From Viola odorata (Eukaryota; Streptophyta; Magnoliopsida; Malpighiales; Violaceae), in NCBI GenBank assembly GCA_963691705.1, contig OY829539.1:45517656-45581655 (forward strand): a stretch of 64,000 bases of DNA, given 5' to 3'. The position numbers and the translations under genes are program-made. Below the pieces are notes generated by a model. That model worked only from the letters and a program-made list of their open reading frames with translations. It was not told the origin of the DNA and did no database searches. Positions 55,401 to 64,000 of this stretch are shown one piece after another (positions within the stretch are counted from its first letter, which is position 1; the number at the start of each line of letters is the position of its first letter).

Positions 55401-56120
55401 GAGAGTGGAGGCGCGGGCTGTTTGAGTGGGAGAATGAGGAGTGGGAGAGCTTACGTGATCGGTTGCCAGCTCCGCGTAGGGGGGGCCACCAGGATGTGCT
55501 CCGTTGAGATCTCGAACAAATCGGGAAATACTCGGTGCATTCGGGGTATAAGAAATGGGAGGCAACAAGGTACGATTCCATACCCCTGCTTCGGTCCTGT
55601 TGGACGGGGCTGGTTCCGTTTCGGGTTGAGTTTTTCTTGTGGCTATCTTTGAGGGGAAGAATAGTGACCAGGACGTTAGAGAGACGTAACATGATCACGG
55701 AAGATCAGAATAGCTGTCCAATGTGTAATAACAGCTCGGAAGATGCTACTCATCTCTTCCTAGGATGTGCGGTGGCCAGGAGGGTTTGGGAGTTAGTCAT
55801 GCGTTGGCTTCAGGTGGTGTGGTGCCAACCTCGCGATCTCGCGGGTCTTTGGAGATCTTGGGGACATTATCTTCCAAGCCACGACAAGCTCTCTGGCAGG
55901 CAATGGGCAACTCTGTTCTACGCGGTGATTTGGTCCCTATAGAAACGCCGGAATGCGAAGGTCTTTGGGCAGAAAGAGGTAACGGAATGGCAGTGTGTGA
56001 ATATGATATTCTCCTTATGGCATTGGTGGCTGAAGAGTAAGGATCATTCATTTGCTTTCAGTCTAGCTGATATGATGCAGACTCCGGCTTGGCTTTTTAG
56101 TAGTCAGGTTGTTGTTTCCT
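52451..56120 (+). pseudogene. LINE ORF2 (endonuclease and reverse transcriptase), multiply broken
   Basis: Nicks target DNA and primes cDNA synthesis from the nick. The endonuclease keeps FSWNCRG, LLQESK, VAGDFNE, SKIDRVF and GSDHAPL (52451-53150) but is split by a frameshift near 52.6 kb. Reverse transcriptase blocks: RPISLVSSYYKIVSK (53.98 kb), DFEKAYDSVEW (54.18 kb), GLRQGCSMSPILF (54.35 kb) and the catalytic FADDTLVFV (54.5 kb). A zinc-finger-type C-terminus (CPMCNNSSEDATHLFLGC) lies at about 55.72 kb. A 35-bp tandem duplication (53834-53893) and several stops or shifts break the frame. No RNase H seen. Confidence 0.85.
53834..53893 (+). repeat. Partial tandem duplication inside LINE ORF2
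   Basis: CTGCAAAAGGCGTGGGGAAT plus CATTG occurs at 53834 and again at 53869, 35 bp later. 35 is not a multiple of three, so the duplication shifts the frame between endonuclease and reverse transcriptase. Confidence 0.9.
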
Positions 56121-56263
56121 GAGCCCGAAGGTTTATCTTTCTTGCTTTCTTAGTTTGTTGGTTTCGTTTTCTGCTTGTGCTGCCTAGCTTGGACAGCTGA
56201 CTTTTGTTATGTTCGTCATAATCTTCATGACTGGTTTCTAATATAATCTCTGCTTATTAAAAA

Positions 56264-56280
56264 AACGTATTATTCGTAAA
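56264..56280. repeat. LINE target-site duplication, right copy
   Basis: AACGTATTATTCGTAAA directly after the A-rich 3' end. The following 56281-57540 is AT-rich with no gene seen. Confidence 0.88.
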
Positions 56281-57540
56281 AAATATATATACAGATATTA
56301 AATTACTTAAGTTTGATTTTATAAAATTTGTAATGATAAGGAATTATTTTTCCTTAGCTAATTATGTGATTTTTTTCATACATAAACATGAAGAAAAATA
56401 GTTTGTACATTTACTTAAATCATAATTTTTAATTAAATATTAAACTCAATTTTTTATTGAGTTTGAATCTTTAAAGAAAAATTCATTAGTTGTTGTTTTT
56501 AAATAATTACATAATTATTTACAATATTTGGAGAACTGAAATAAAAATAATATGAAAAATCATTTTAAATATTTAAATTTTAATTTATAAAAGTAATTTA
56601 CTTAATTGAGTTAAAATTGTTTTATTTCTAAGAGTTTAAAATTAATTATTTCAGAATTAATATAAAATTTTTATATCGACACGTGCAATAGAACATCAAT
56701 AACAATACTAATATACTGCCTACAATATAGCTTAAGCACCATAGTAAAAATTTATGTTATCCTGTTTTTTGATTAAAACTTTTATATTATACCAAAAATA
56801 TATTTGTATGAAAATTTGAAATACTTTTTTTATATAAATATTATATTTTTATATTTTAAAATAAATTTCGTACGCGCAAAGCCACGTACTAAAATAACCT
56901 AGTAAAAAAAAAATTAAAGGAGGCACCGCCTCTAAATGTAGCAAAAATAAATAAATGATTTGTTCCCTCCAAGATACAATTACGGTGACTACAAATTAAA
57001 TCTTAGAATCCGAAGCTCCCTCCATCAAAGAACACACACTTCTCAAGGAGAAAAGAAAAGAAAAGTAACTTATGATTTTCTAATTTTTTTCACTGGGAGT
57101 TTAAATTATATGGAATAAAAATAAAATCAGCCTAAACAATGAATTTAAATAGTTAACTGATTGTGTCTTAAATAAAAACCCAAGTAAACCTAGCCCGGCT
57201 CAGTAAAATAAACACTACCACTTCAAAATTTAACTCAACTCATTTTTAATATTAACATCCCGATTCGCGCCTAATTAAATTCTCATATTTATTCGAATTC
57301 GAAATTTGTGAAACTCTTGCAGCAGCCCACCTTTTTCAAAAAAGTTTATTTTTTACCTACTACGTTTTTTAAATTCTAACTTAAAATTTGTAATTAAACC
57401 GAAAAGAGTTTTTCTATTTAATGTGAGCCTTCCTGGCTATTTAGAAATGCAGTTTAATCTTTTTTCCTCTTCTCAATAACTCTCGCCCTGTGACGCCTTG
57501 ATCTTGATCCAAAGTCAACAACCCAGAGTAAGCGACCCAC

Positions 57541-57790
57541 TAAGTGCCTGTTTGGCATTAAGGTTTGGGTGGCCAACCCAGCTTTCTTCAACCAAGAAGC
57601 TAGGAAAGGTGTTTGGTAAATACCTTGCCAATAGAGCTTCTTCAAAAGCTCTATTGGTTTCCTTTACAATTTGCCTCTATTTCTCACTGGTGGAAAATAG
57701 AGCAGTGGCCACAAGTGTGTCTGGGCTGGACACGGGAAGCTGGGTTGAATTTCCACTTGGACAAAAATATTGAGGTGAGTTCATTTTATT
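57541..57790 (+). mobile_element. hAT-like transposon end (left)
   Basis: CTAAGTGCCTGTTTGGCATT starts a segment of the type that begins many plant hAT MITEs, with internal inverted words (AATAGAGCTTCTTCAAAAGC and neighbours). Its inverse partner may be at 61085-61106 (AACGCCAAACAGGTCCTAAG). I could not find a clean 8-bp target duplication, so this may be one of two separate elements. Confidence 0.4.
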
Positions 57791-57839
57791 TACAAAAATA
57801 CCAGGTATAAATAAACAAAAAACTCCTCATTCTCCTCTC

Positions 57840-58208
57840 ATCCTCCTCTCACCTCGCTCTCCTCTCACGCTCTCCTCTCACCCTCTCCCTGGACATCTAG
57901 GGTTCCTCATTCTCCTCTCACCCTCCCTTCTCACCTCGCTCTCCTCTTCTCACCGGAACCTCATCCTTACCATCTCCGCTGCCGTTCCTTCCTCTTGGCC
58001 GCCACCGTCCTCGTCGTCGTTGCTTCCCTCTTCATCTACTCCCGCCGCAGGACGGCCTCCGCCTCCGTCCTCGTCATCGACCCACAGATCGTGCACATCC
58101 ACGACGTTATCAACTACACGGGAAGCACTTCCGCTCTCGCTACCCTCTCTCCTTGCCGTCCGTTCCGCCTCGATCTCTGCTCTGGCCGCATCTCTTTTCC
58201 TTCTCAAA
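57840..58208 (+). other. Exon-like GC-rich segment, unidentified
   Basis: A CT-rich leader (repeated CTCTCCTCTCACC words) is followed by GC-rich codon-like sequence ending at CAAAG|GTATTG, a good splice donor (58208/58209). One frame reads LAATVLVVVASLFIYSRRR, a possible membrane anchor. I do not recognise the protein. It may be the 5' exon of the relic whose 3' exons are citrate synthase, or a separate captured fragment. Confidence 0.35.
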
Positions 58209-59474
58209 GGTATTGCTTCTTTCTTCTCTTCGTATTTTTTGGTGAAAATTGTATTATTATCAAATTATAGATTGCTTATGGTATGTTTGAGTCTGTGTAT
58301 GGAATGGTTTATTTCTGTTTATTAGACGAAAATTGTGATTTTTTGGTGTAAGGTATGGCTAGCACTGTGAGCTGCACATTGTAATAGCTTTTTGGGTTTT
58401 CAGTTCTTGGTGCCACTGCCTTATTGCTGTTTGTTTAGTGCTGTAATAGAATAAGCATGTTAAGATAATTATGTGCAGATGATTATATTATGTATGTCCA
58501 ATGTCCAGGATTGGAATTGGATATTTTGATGGTGAACAATTTTGTGAAACTGAGGAGAGAATTTCTTGGGATGCACTGATGAATTTGTAGTTTTCTGAAC
58601 TTGTGTATCCTTAAGTGACAAATTGAAGTCTCAGCTTGGTTTGCGGTTTAAATCCTCTTTAACTCATTTTTCAGTTTTTGCTTTCTACTTGTTTATAGAA
58701 ACACAGAACCTTAAATATGTAAAACTGAACTATTTCCGGCCCAATTATTGAGTAGACCATGATGCACCACAAATTCTGAACTCTAGCTATAGCGGAGCAG
58801 TCACTGGTTGTTTACAAGTGGGCTGAGTCTTTTGAAAGATGCAGGACCCTGATATGCTTGGATATAGTTGTGCTTTTTTTCTTACTCTCTGCTGCTTAAA
58901 AGTTGTATTTTCAATAGCATCAAGAGTAAATGAATGGAGTAAATGAATGGTGTTATCCTCATGGGATGTTTCTGTGTTATAGTTAGTTGAATCTTGAATA
59001 AGTATCTAGGAACATAAAGTGAAAGTTGAGTGTGTATCTGATGTCTTATTGTTGTTTGCTTCTTAAATAGCATGTGATATCTTAAGAGGGTTATAGGAAC
59101 AACAGAGGAAACAGAGGCCTTGACTTATCTGTTATGTGGAAGTTGAGTGTGTATGTGGAGCAAACAGAGGAACAACAGTTGCAGGCAGCAACATGTTGTG
59201 TTGGCGCTTGGCAGTAGCAGTACTATTTAACGCAAATGACGAGTATTTATTGTGAATGTTGATAATGCCTTGACTTATCTGTTAATAATCTTTTGTTTGA
59301 TGGCATTGCAAACTGTGTAAGTGGTTTACATGGGAGCATGAGCCTTTCTTTCTTTGTAGCTTGATTAGAAACTTCAGATATCATTTGGTTTAGTTCTTGT
59401 GAGTTTATGCAGTACACTCTGATGGCACAGCTACATTAAATTGTTGTTCATGCATGAATTTGTGTTGATTGCAG

Positions 59475-59976
59475 GTAGCAATTGCTTTGGAGAAGGCTGC
59501 ACTTTCTGATGAGTATTTTCTTAAGAGGAAACTGTATCCCATGAAACCTGGTTATGATTTTTGTTCCTTTCCATCTTGTGCATAGAAACTAAGGCGTATT
59601 TGAGTTGAACAGAATTGTCTAATGTTTCTTCTGGTTTCTGGTCTGTGCTATTTGAAACATTTTTCGTAGTGAATTCTGTTACAACGCATTATTTTTCTTT
59701 AGTATGAGTATCAAATAATAGGGATTTAGAGATTTAGAGTTGTTTGTCATGTGCCAATCAGAAAGTCACGGTTGATTTTTGAATTGGGATACGGTGACCT
59801 AACCACGTGATTTTGTTGCTCAGGTTTACGTTGGGGAATGGCTACGACATTATATGCCACTTAAAGAAAGAATGGCGCCAACTGACACTGATAGGCTTGG
59901 TCAGGTGTCCATTTCAAATGCCTCAAGGCGACGACTAGCTGGATCTGGGGCTACCATTGAATTATTTGAATGCTAG
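59475..59976 (+). pseudogene. Citrate synthase relic (peroxisomal type), last exons only
   Basis: Citrate synthase condenses acetyl-CoA and oxaloacetate; the plant peroxisomal form serves fatty-acid respiration. Two exon-like pieces are visible. The first (from CAG|GTAGCA, 59475 to about 59550) reads [20 protein letters not shown]. The second (59824-59976) reads [20 protein letters not shown] and on to [11 protein letters not shown], then a stop. These match the C-terminal region of peroxisomal citrate synthases, but the catalytic histidine and aspartate exons are absent and the first piece breaks off after LYP. The fragment lies between hAT-like ends, so gene capture is possible. Confidence 0.7.
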
Positions 59977-60085
59977 AAAGGAAGAGAAATAAGTGACCAT
60001 AAAGTTCAATCATGAATAATAATAGTTTGGCGCTTGGCAGTAGCAGTAGCAAATATATAATCCTATTTTGATGTTCATATTACCT

Positions 60086-60088
<3 letters not shown>

Positions 60089-60131
<43 letters not shown>
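60089..60131. repeat. (AT)n microsatellite
   Basis: About 21 AT units, then TAATACTTG. The following AT-rich stretch to 60.93 kb has no gene. Confidence 0.95.
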
Positions 60132-60134
<3 letters not shown>

Positions 60135-60929
60135 CTTGTATTATTTAATAAACAATTCTTTACATTTTCTTTAGGTTACCATTAATTTTTTTGTTAATTA
60201 AAATATTTATAAATTGACGATTTATCACAAAAAATGTAACAAACTCACTAAAAAATGTGATTATTCATCAAGTTTTTTATTTATTATATGTGTCATTACA
60301 TATTTCAAAAATATTGTATATTTTGATAAATCTAAAATAGAAATACGAATTATATCATTTAATGTAAGATTGGATATCAATTAGTTAGTGACAGTACTAA
60401 AATAAAAAATAAGATCCTAATATTTTAAATGTTTAGTGGAGTATTTTAATAATTGAACTATATGGTACATGTTGTAAGGTTACTTACCAACTTTTATGTT
60501 TATTTGAATAATATGATGGAGTGAAAGTAGAAATTCATATGTTACATTAATTTCTTAAAAAATTTAAAAGATATTATTAATGTGTTCACATAAAAAAAGT
60601 AACTCAATAGATAATAGATTAATGATGAATAGATAATTGTGATTTTATATATGTAAAATTTTAAAATAGTGCTCAATATTTAACTTTATTTAATAAAATG
60701 TTAATTATTTGTTTAAAGAAATTGATTGATTTAAATAGTCTATATATATATTAAAATATATTAATTTTAATACTTGAAATAAATTGTATCCTTTATACTT
60801 AAAAGGATAAAATTGCAATTTTTAGAAAATTATAGTTAAATTATTTGTTTAGAAATAAAAATTGAATTAAATAATGTAAATAAATAACACTAAAAATGAC
60901 TGATGCCCTTTATAGTCTTTTTACACTCA

Positions 60930-61106
60930 AACCATAGTTCTAAAAGCAGTGTTTACCAAACACCTAAAACAACTTCTCGTTTCCCACAGCACTTTTAAGA
61001 AATGTTTACCAAACAGCACACTGCTTTGCGCAAAAGTGCTTTTCCCACAGCACTTTTGCCCACGGCACGTTTCGGACCAGAACCGGAACGCCAAACAGGT
61101 CCTAAG
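60930..61106 (-). mobile_element. hAT-like transposon end (right)
   Basis: Repeated words CCCACAGCACTTTT (61000 and 61053 regions) and TGTTTACCAAACA, ending GCCAAACAGGTCCTAAGG. This is the usual look of a hAT MITE terminus. It abuts the NOT2/VIP2 leader, so the promoter of that gene includes transposon sequence. Confidence 0.5.
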
Positions 61107-61137
61107 GAAACACGTACACATCACCGCAGGTGAACCC

Positions 61138-61320
61138 TACCTTCCTACACTTATCAATCAATTCTCTTCCTTTCTCCACTTCTTCGCTCCTTCTCTCTCT
61201 CAAACATTTTGTCGCTGCTTCGATTTGCTTAGGGCAAACCCAAACTCAAAAACTCGAAACTCGAAACTCGCTCCTTGACTCATAAAACCCCTAACCCCAT
61301 CGCTGATCTCTACTTCTCAG
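61138..61320 (+). other. NOT2/VIP2 first 5' UTR exon (approximate start)
   Basis: Pyrimidine-rich leader ending TTCTCAG|GTACTC near 61320, a strong donor. The leader intron would run to TTTCCAG|GC at 61918/61919. The second leader exon (61919-62034) carries the start codon. The 5' start is a guess, since no clear TATA box is visible. Confidence 0.5.
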
Positions 61321-62034
61321 GTACTCTTCATCTACCTCTCACTCGCCCGAGTCCATCCCGATTCGCGCCTAGTTCGATCCTCGCATTTATTTGAATTTTT
61401 CCATTTTTGAAATGCAATCTGGCTCTGATGTACTGCTATTCGCATCTGTGATTTAGCTCGAGTCTAAGCAAACAGTGCAGGCTCATTGAGCTTTTTGTGT
61501 GTTGACAGAACTGAAATAGTTAATCCGTGGTAGTGTATTTTAGTGTGAAGAGCGGATGGACTCTCTGTGCTTTTGGAAAGATTGGTTTACTTGTCTTAGG
61601 TTGACGATTGTTTTTAAACGGTGGATATGGTTTTGAATTTGATAATTTGAAATGTAGTTGTTTGATGGAACTCTTGAGATCATAACCGAGTAGAAAAAGA
61701 AGGTAGCTTAGCATGCGATGTGTATTTAAATGCATTACCAGTAGTTGGTGTGGAGTATCCCATTCGTCGTAGTTGTAGATTATTTATAAGTTTACTCGAT
61801 GTCTGATTTTGAAATCCAGAGAGAGTTGCAGTGTTGGTTTTTCCCTCTTAGTATAATTGAAACGTTTTGAACTTTTTGGATTGTGGTGGATTTCTGATGA
61901 TTATAGTGTCATTTCCAGGCTATTTGCAAGGAAAAGTTCTACAGTGATATCTGCCTTTGTAAATTCACTCGAGACAAGGACCTGTTTGGTTTCAACAAGG
62001 AATGATTTTGCATATGACCTGTTGAGCTTTTGCA

Positions 62035-63550
62035 ATGTCGGGGCTACTTAATGTATTGTCTCTTTACTACTTCACCTTTTCTAACTAGCTAGATTTTGGA
62101 CTTTCATCTTCTCATTTAGCCTATGGTCAATTGTAAATAACTTCTCATGTGTTCTTATCCCGATCTACTTCTTTTTGAACTTTTTGTGATGTGAACGTCT
62201 TTTTAATCTTTGTATTGGCCAGTTGTTTTCCGTGGCTTTATATGAGTCTGGTTAATGCATGCCTTTATCCAGTCTTCGGTCATCTTGCAATATTTTTTGG
62301 TTCATATGTTACATCTCCATCTTTTTTTTCCGTTAGCAGATTTTTTATGACTGAATATCTAATAGTCAGAGAATGTGCCTCGGTTGTATTGAACTCTGGG
62401 ATATTGGAATGGGTTGGAATGTAGTGTTTGATTTGTGCTGTTCATAATGACAACTTTTTCCACTTTAATTTTTTTGTCATTGTTTTCTTTGTGCAATATA
62501 AATATAAAAGTGAGGCTACCCAAAAAAGTGTGTAGCTGCCTTCTCTAATTACAGTCCGTTGCACTGCTTTTTATTATTGTTTTGGAGTTGGAAAATCATG
62601 AGCCTATGATCAGGATCTTTGCTTATGTGTGTTTCCTTAGTTCATTTTTTATATGTTCTTTGTAAATTTGTCTTGCTTTGGGTTGCAGTCTTCTCTAAAC
62701 GGCTCAGCTTCAAATCTTCCAGACAGTACTGGACGATCTTTCACTGCATCTTTCTCTGGCCAGTCTGGCGCAGCTTCACCTGTTTTTCACCACACTGGTG
62801 GGTGTAGTTTGTTTTGAGTTAGCTTGTGTTCTCTTCATATTTTTTTATCAGAGGGGTGTGATTTTGAAGTTTATTTCTGCAGGAACTATTCAAGGGCTGC
62901 ATAATATTCATGGGAGCTTTAATGTTCCAAATATCCAGGGTACACTTACATCAAGAAACTCAACACTAAACAGTGTTCCCTCCAGTGGGGTTCAACAGCC
63001 TACAGGTAGCATTGCCAGTGGAAGGTTTACATCCAATAATCTTCCTGTTGCTCTTTCTCAGGTATTTATAGTATGTTCATAGACTAGCAATGTGCCTTTA
63101 TTTCCTTGATTGCCACTAAGAAAATATTCTTCTCATTCATTTTCTTAAATTTATACTATATGCTGCAGTTATCACATGGCGGCTCCCATGGACATTCTGG
63201 AGTTACAAATAGAGGAGGTATAAGTGTTGTAGGAAACCCTGGATTTAGTAGCAACTCAAATGGAGTTGGCAGTTCAATTCCTGGGATTCTCCCAACTTCT
63301 GCTGCAATTGGTAACCGGAATGCTGTTCCAGGATTGGGTGTATCCCCAATTTTGGGCAATGCAGGTCCTAGGATTACAAGTTCTGTTGGAAACATGGTTG
63401 GTGGGGGTAACATCGGACGGAGCATAGGTTCAGGTGGCGGACTATCTGTGCCTGGTCTAACATCTCGTCTAAATTTAAGTGGCAATAGCGGATCAGGAAG
63501 CTTAAGTATGCAGGGACAAAATCGGTTGATGGGTGGAATGCTTCCCCAAG
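62035..63550 (+). CDS. VIP2: CCR4-NOT subunit NOT2 (VIP2-like), N-terminal exons; continues beyond window
   Basis: NOT2 is a scaffold subunit of the CCR4-NOT complex, which deadenylates mRNA and affects transcription and small-RNA biogenesis in plants; VIP2 was named for interaction with Agrobacterium VirE2. Coding exons with GT-AG borders: 62035-62052 (MSGLLN), 62689-62797, 62883-63061 and 63169-63550. They join in frame. Typical plant NOT2 blocks appear: NLPDSTGRSFTASFSGQSG, IQGLHNIHGSFNVPNIQGT, SGVQQPTGSIASGRFTSNNL, SHGHSGVTNRGG, IPGILPTSAAIGNRNAVPG and MQGQNRLMGGMLPQG. The last exon here ends at CCCCAAG|GTGTGA. This part is the low-complexity Gly/Ser/Asn-rich N-terminus; the conserved NOT2/3/5 domain lies further right. 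No stop or shift seen, so the gene looks intact. Confidence 0.92.
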
Positions 63551-64000
63551 GTGTGACTGCAAAAATCCTTACTATGATTTGTGATTACAGATAGGTCATG
63601 TAGTATTTTTTTTTTAAACTATGAGTTGATGCTTCATTTTGAGAAAATTCTGCATCAACAGTTGGGTTTCCCTTGACATTATGGTCCTCCTGCCAGATAT
63701 TAGAGGTTTCTTTTGACTGGAAAATCAAGTTTTGACAGTAATTTATGGTTTTATTTTTATGCGATAGTCTGTTTGCTTTACAGTGCTACTACTAATGAAT
63801 GCCATAGTTTTGATTTTGTTCTTTCAAAAATAATGCCATAGTTTTGTTATCATGTGTATATGCAATAGACCTTCAAGTTGTTTGTCAAAAAAGATGCTTA
63901 ATCAGTGCATGGTTTTGCCACCTAAACTAACCATCGGGGGTGGTTTGTAGTGATTATAGTGTGATGGGTCATTTAGTTCACAGCATTTACATCTACTTCT

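Larger units (their letters stand above)
50736..56263 (+). mobile_element. Full-length but defective LINE (plant L1 clade)
   Basis: About 5.53 kb between exact 17-bp target duplications. It has a short 5' leader, ORF1 (RNA-binding), ORF2 (endonuclease, reverse transcriptase, zinc-finger end) and a very short A-rich 3' end (TTATTAAAAAA). Both ORFs are broken, so it can no longer move on its own. A complete 5' end is less common than truncation for plant LINEs. Confidence 0.9.

Noticed and set aside
57950..58207. 85-codon minus-strand acidic ORF
   Set aside because: Composition driven by the GC-rich plus-strand exon-like segment, which has a splice donor on the other strand.
63156..63485. 109-codon minus-strand ORF
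   Set aside because: Shadow of NOT2 exon 4.

Overview
This is flowering-plant nuclear DNA, probably from a dicot; I cannot name the species. It is a transposable-element-rich interval that ends in one ordinary host gene. The evidence is several Ty3/gypsy retrotransposons (Athila and Tat lineages), an L1-type LINE, an integrated pararetrovirus, Stowaway and hAT MITEs, receptor-kinase and inhibitor gene relics, and the first exons of the CCR4-NOT subunit gene NOT2/VIP2 at the right edge.

Layout. 1-3.9 kb: 5' part of an Athila-like element on the minus strand, with 5' LTR, tRNA-Asp primer binding site and an uninterrupted gag-protease frame that leaves the window. 3.9-5.54 kb: AT-rich block with diverged inverted ends. 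5.5-11.3 kb: 3' part of a second Athila-like element on the plus strand (integrase tail, env-like ORF with four stops, polypurine tract, LTR). 11.39-17.52 kb: degenerate endogenous pararetrovirus (florendovirus-like) on the minus strand, with a 48-bp terminal redundancy. 17.5-42.06 kb: two Tat-lineage elements tail to tail, each 5' truncated. Each carries pol, then a minisatellite, then four ORFs antisense to pol (called A-D here), and they meet in back-to-back LTR sequence at 28.1-29.0 kb. A 543-bp hAT MITE sits in the integrase of the right-hand copy. 42-50.7 kb: AT-rich DNA with a dead malectin-like receptor kinase, a pectinesterase/invertase-inhibitor fragment and MITEs. 50.74-56.26 kb: full-length but broken LINE with a 17-bp target-site duplication. 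57.5-61.1 kb: block bounded by hAT-like ends, with the 3' exons of a peroxisomal-type citrate synthase. 61.1-64 kb: NOT2/VIP2 5' exons.

Most notable signals: (1) two unrelated families of short palindromes, each scattered through both LTR and coding sequence of one Athila element; (2) the Tat antisense gene set, in which several genes have their own TATA box and two have recognisable introns, conserved in both inverted copies; (3) the exact 48-bp terminal redundancy of the pararetrovirus, sited at the junction of two different retrotransposons. Apart from NOT2/VIP2 no host gene here looks functional. The gag-protease frame and a few antisense ORFs are the only long uninterrupted element frames.
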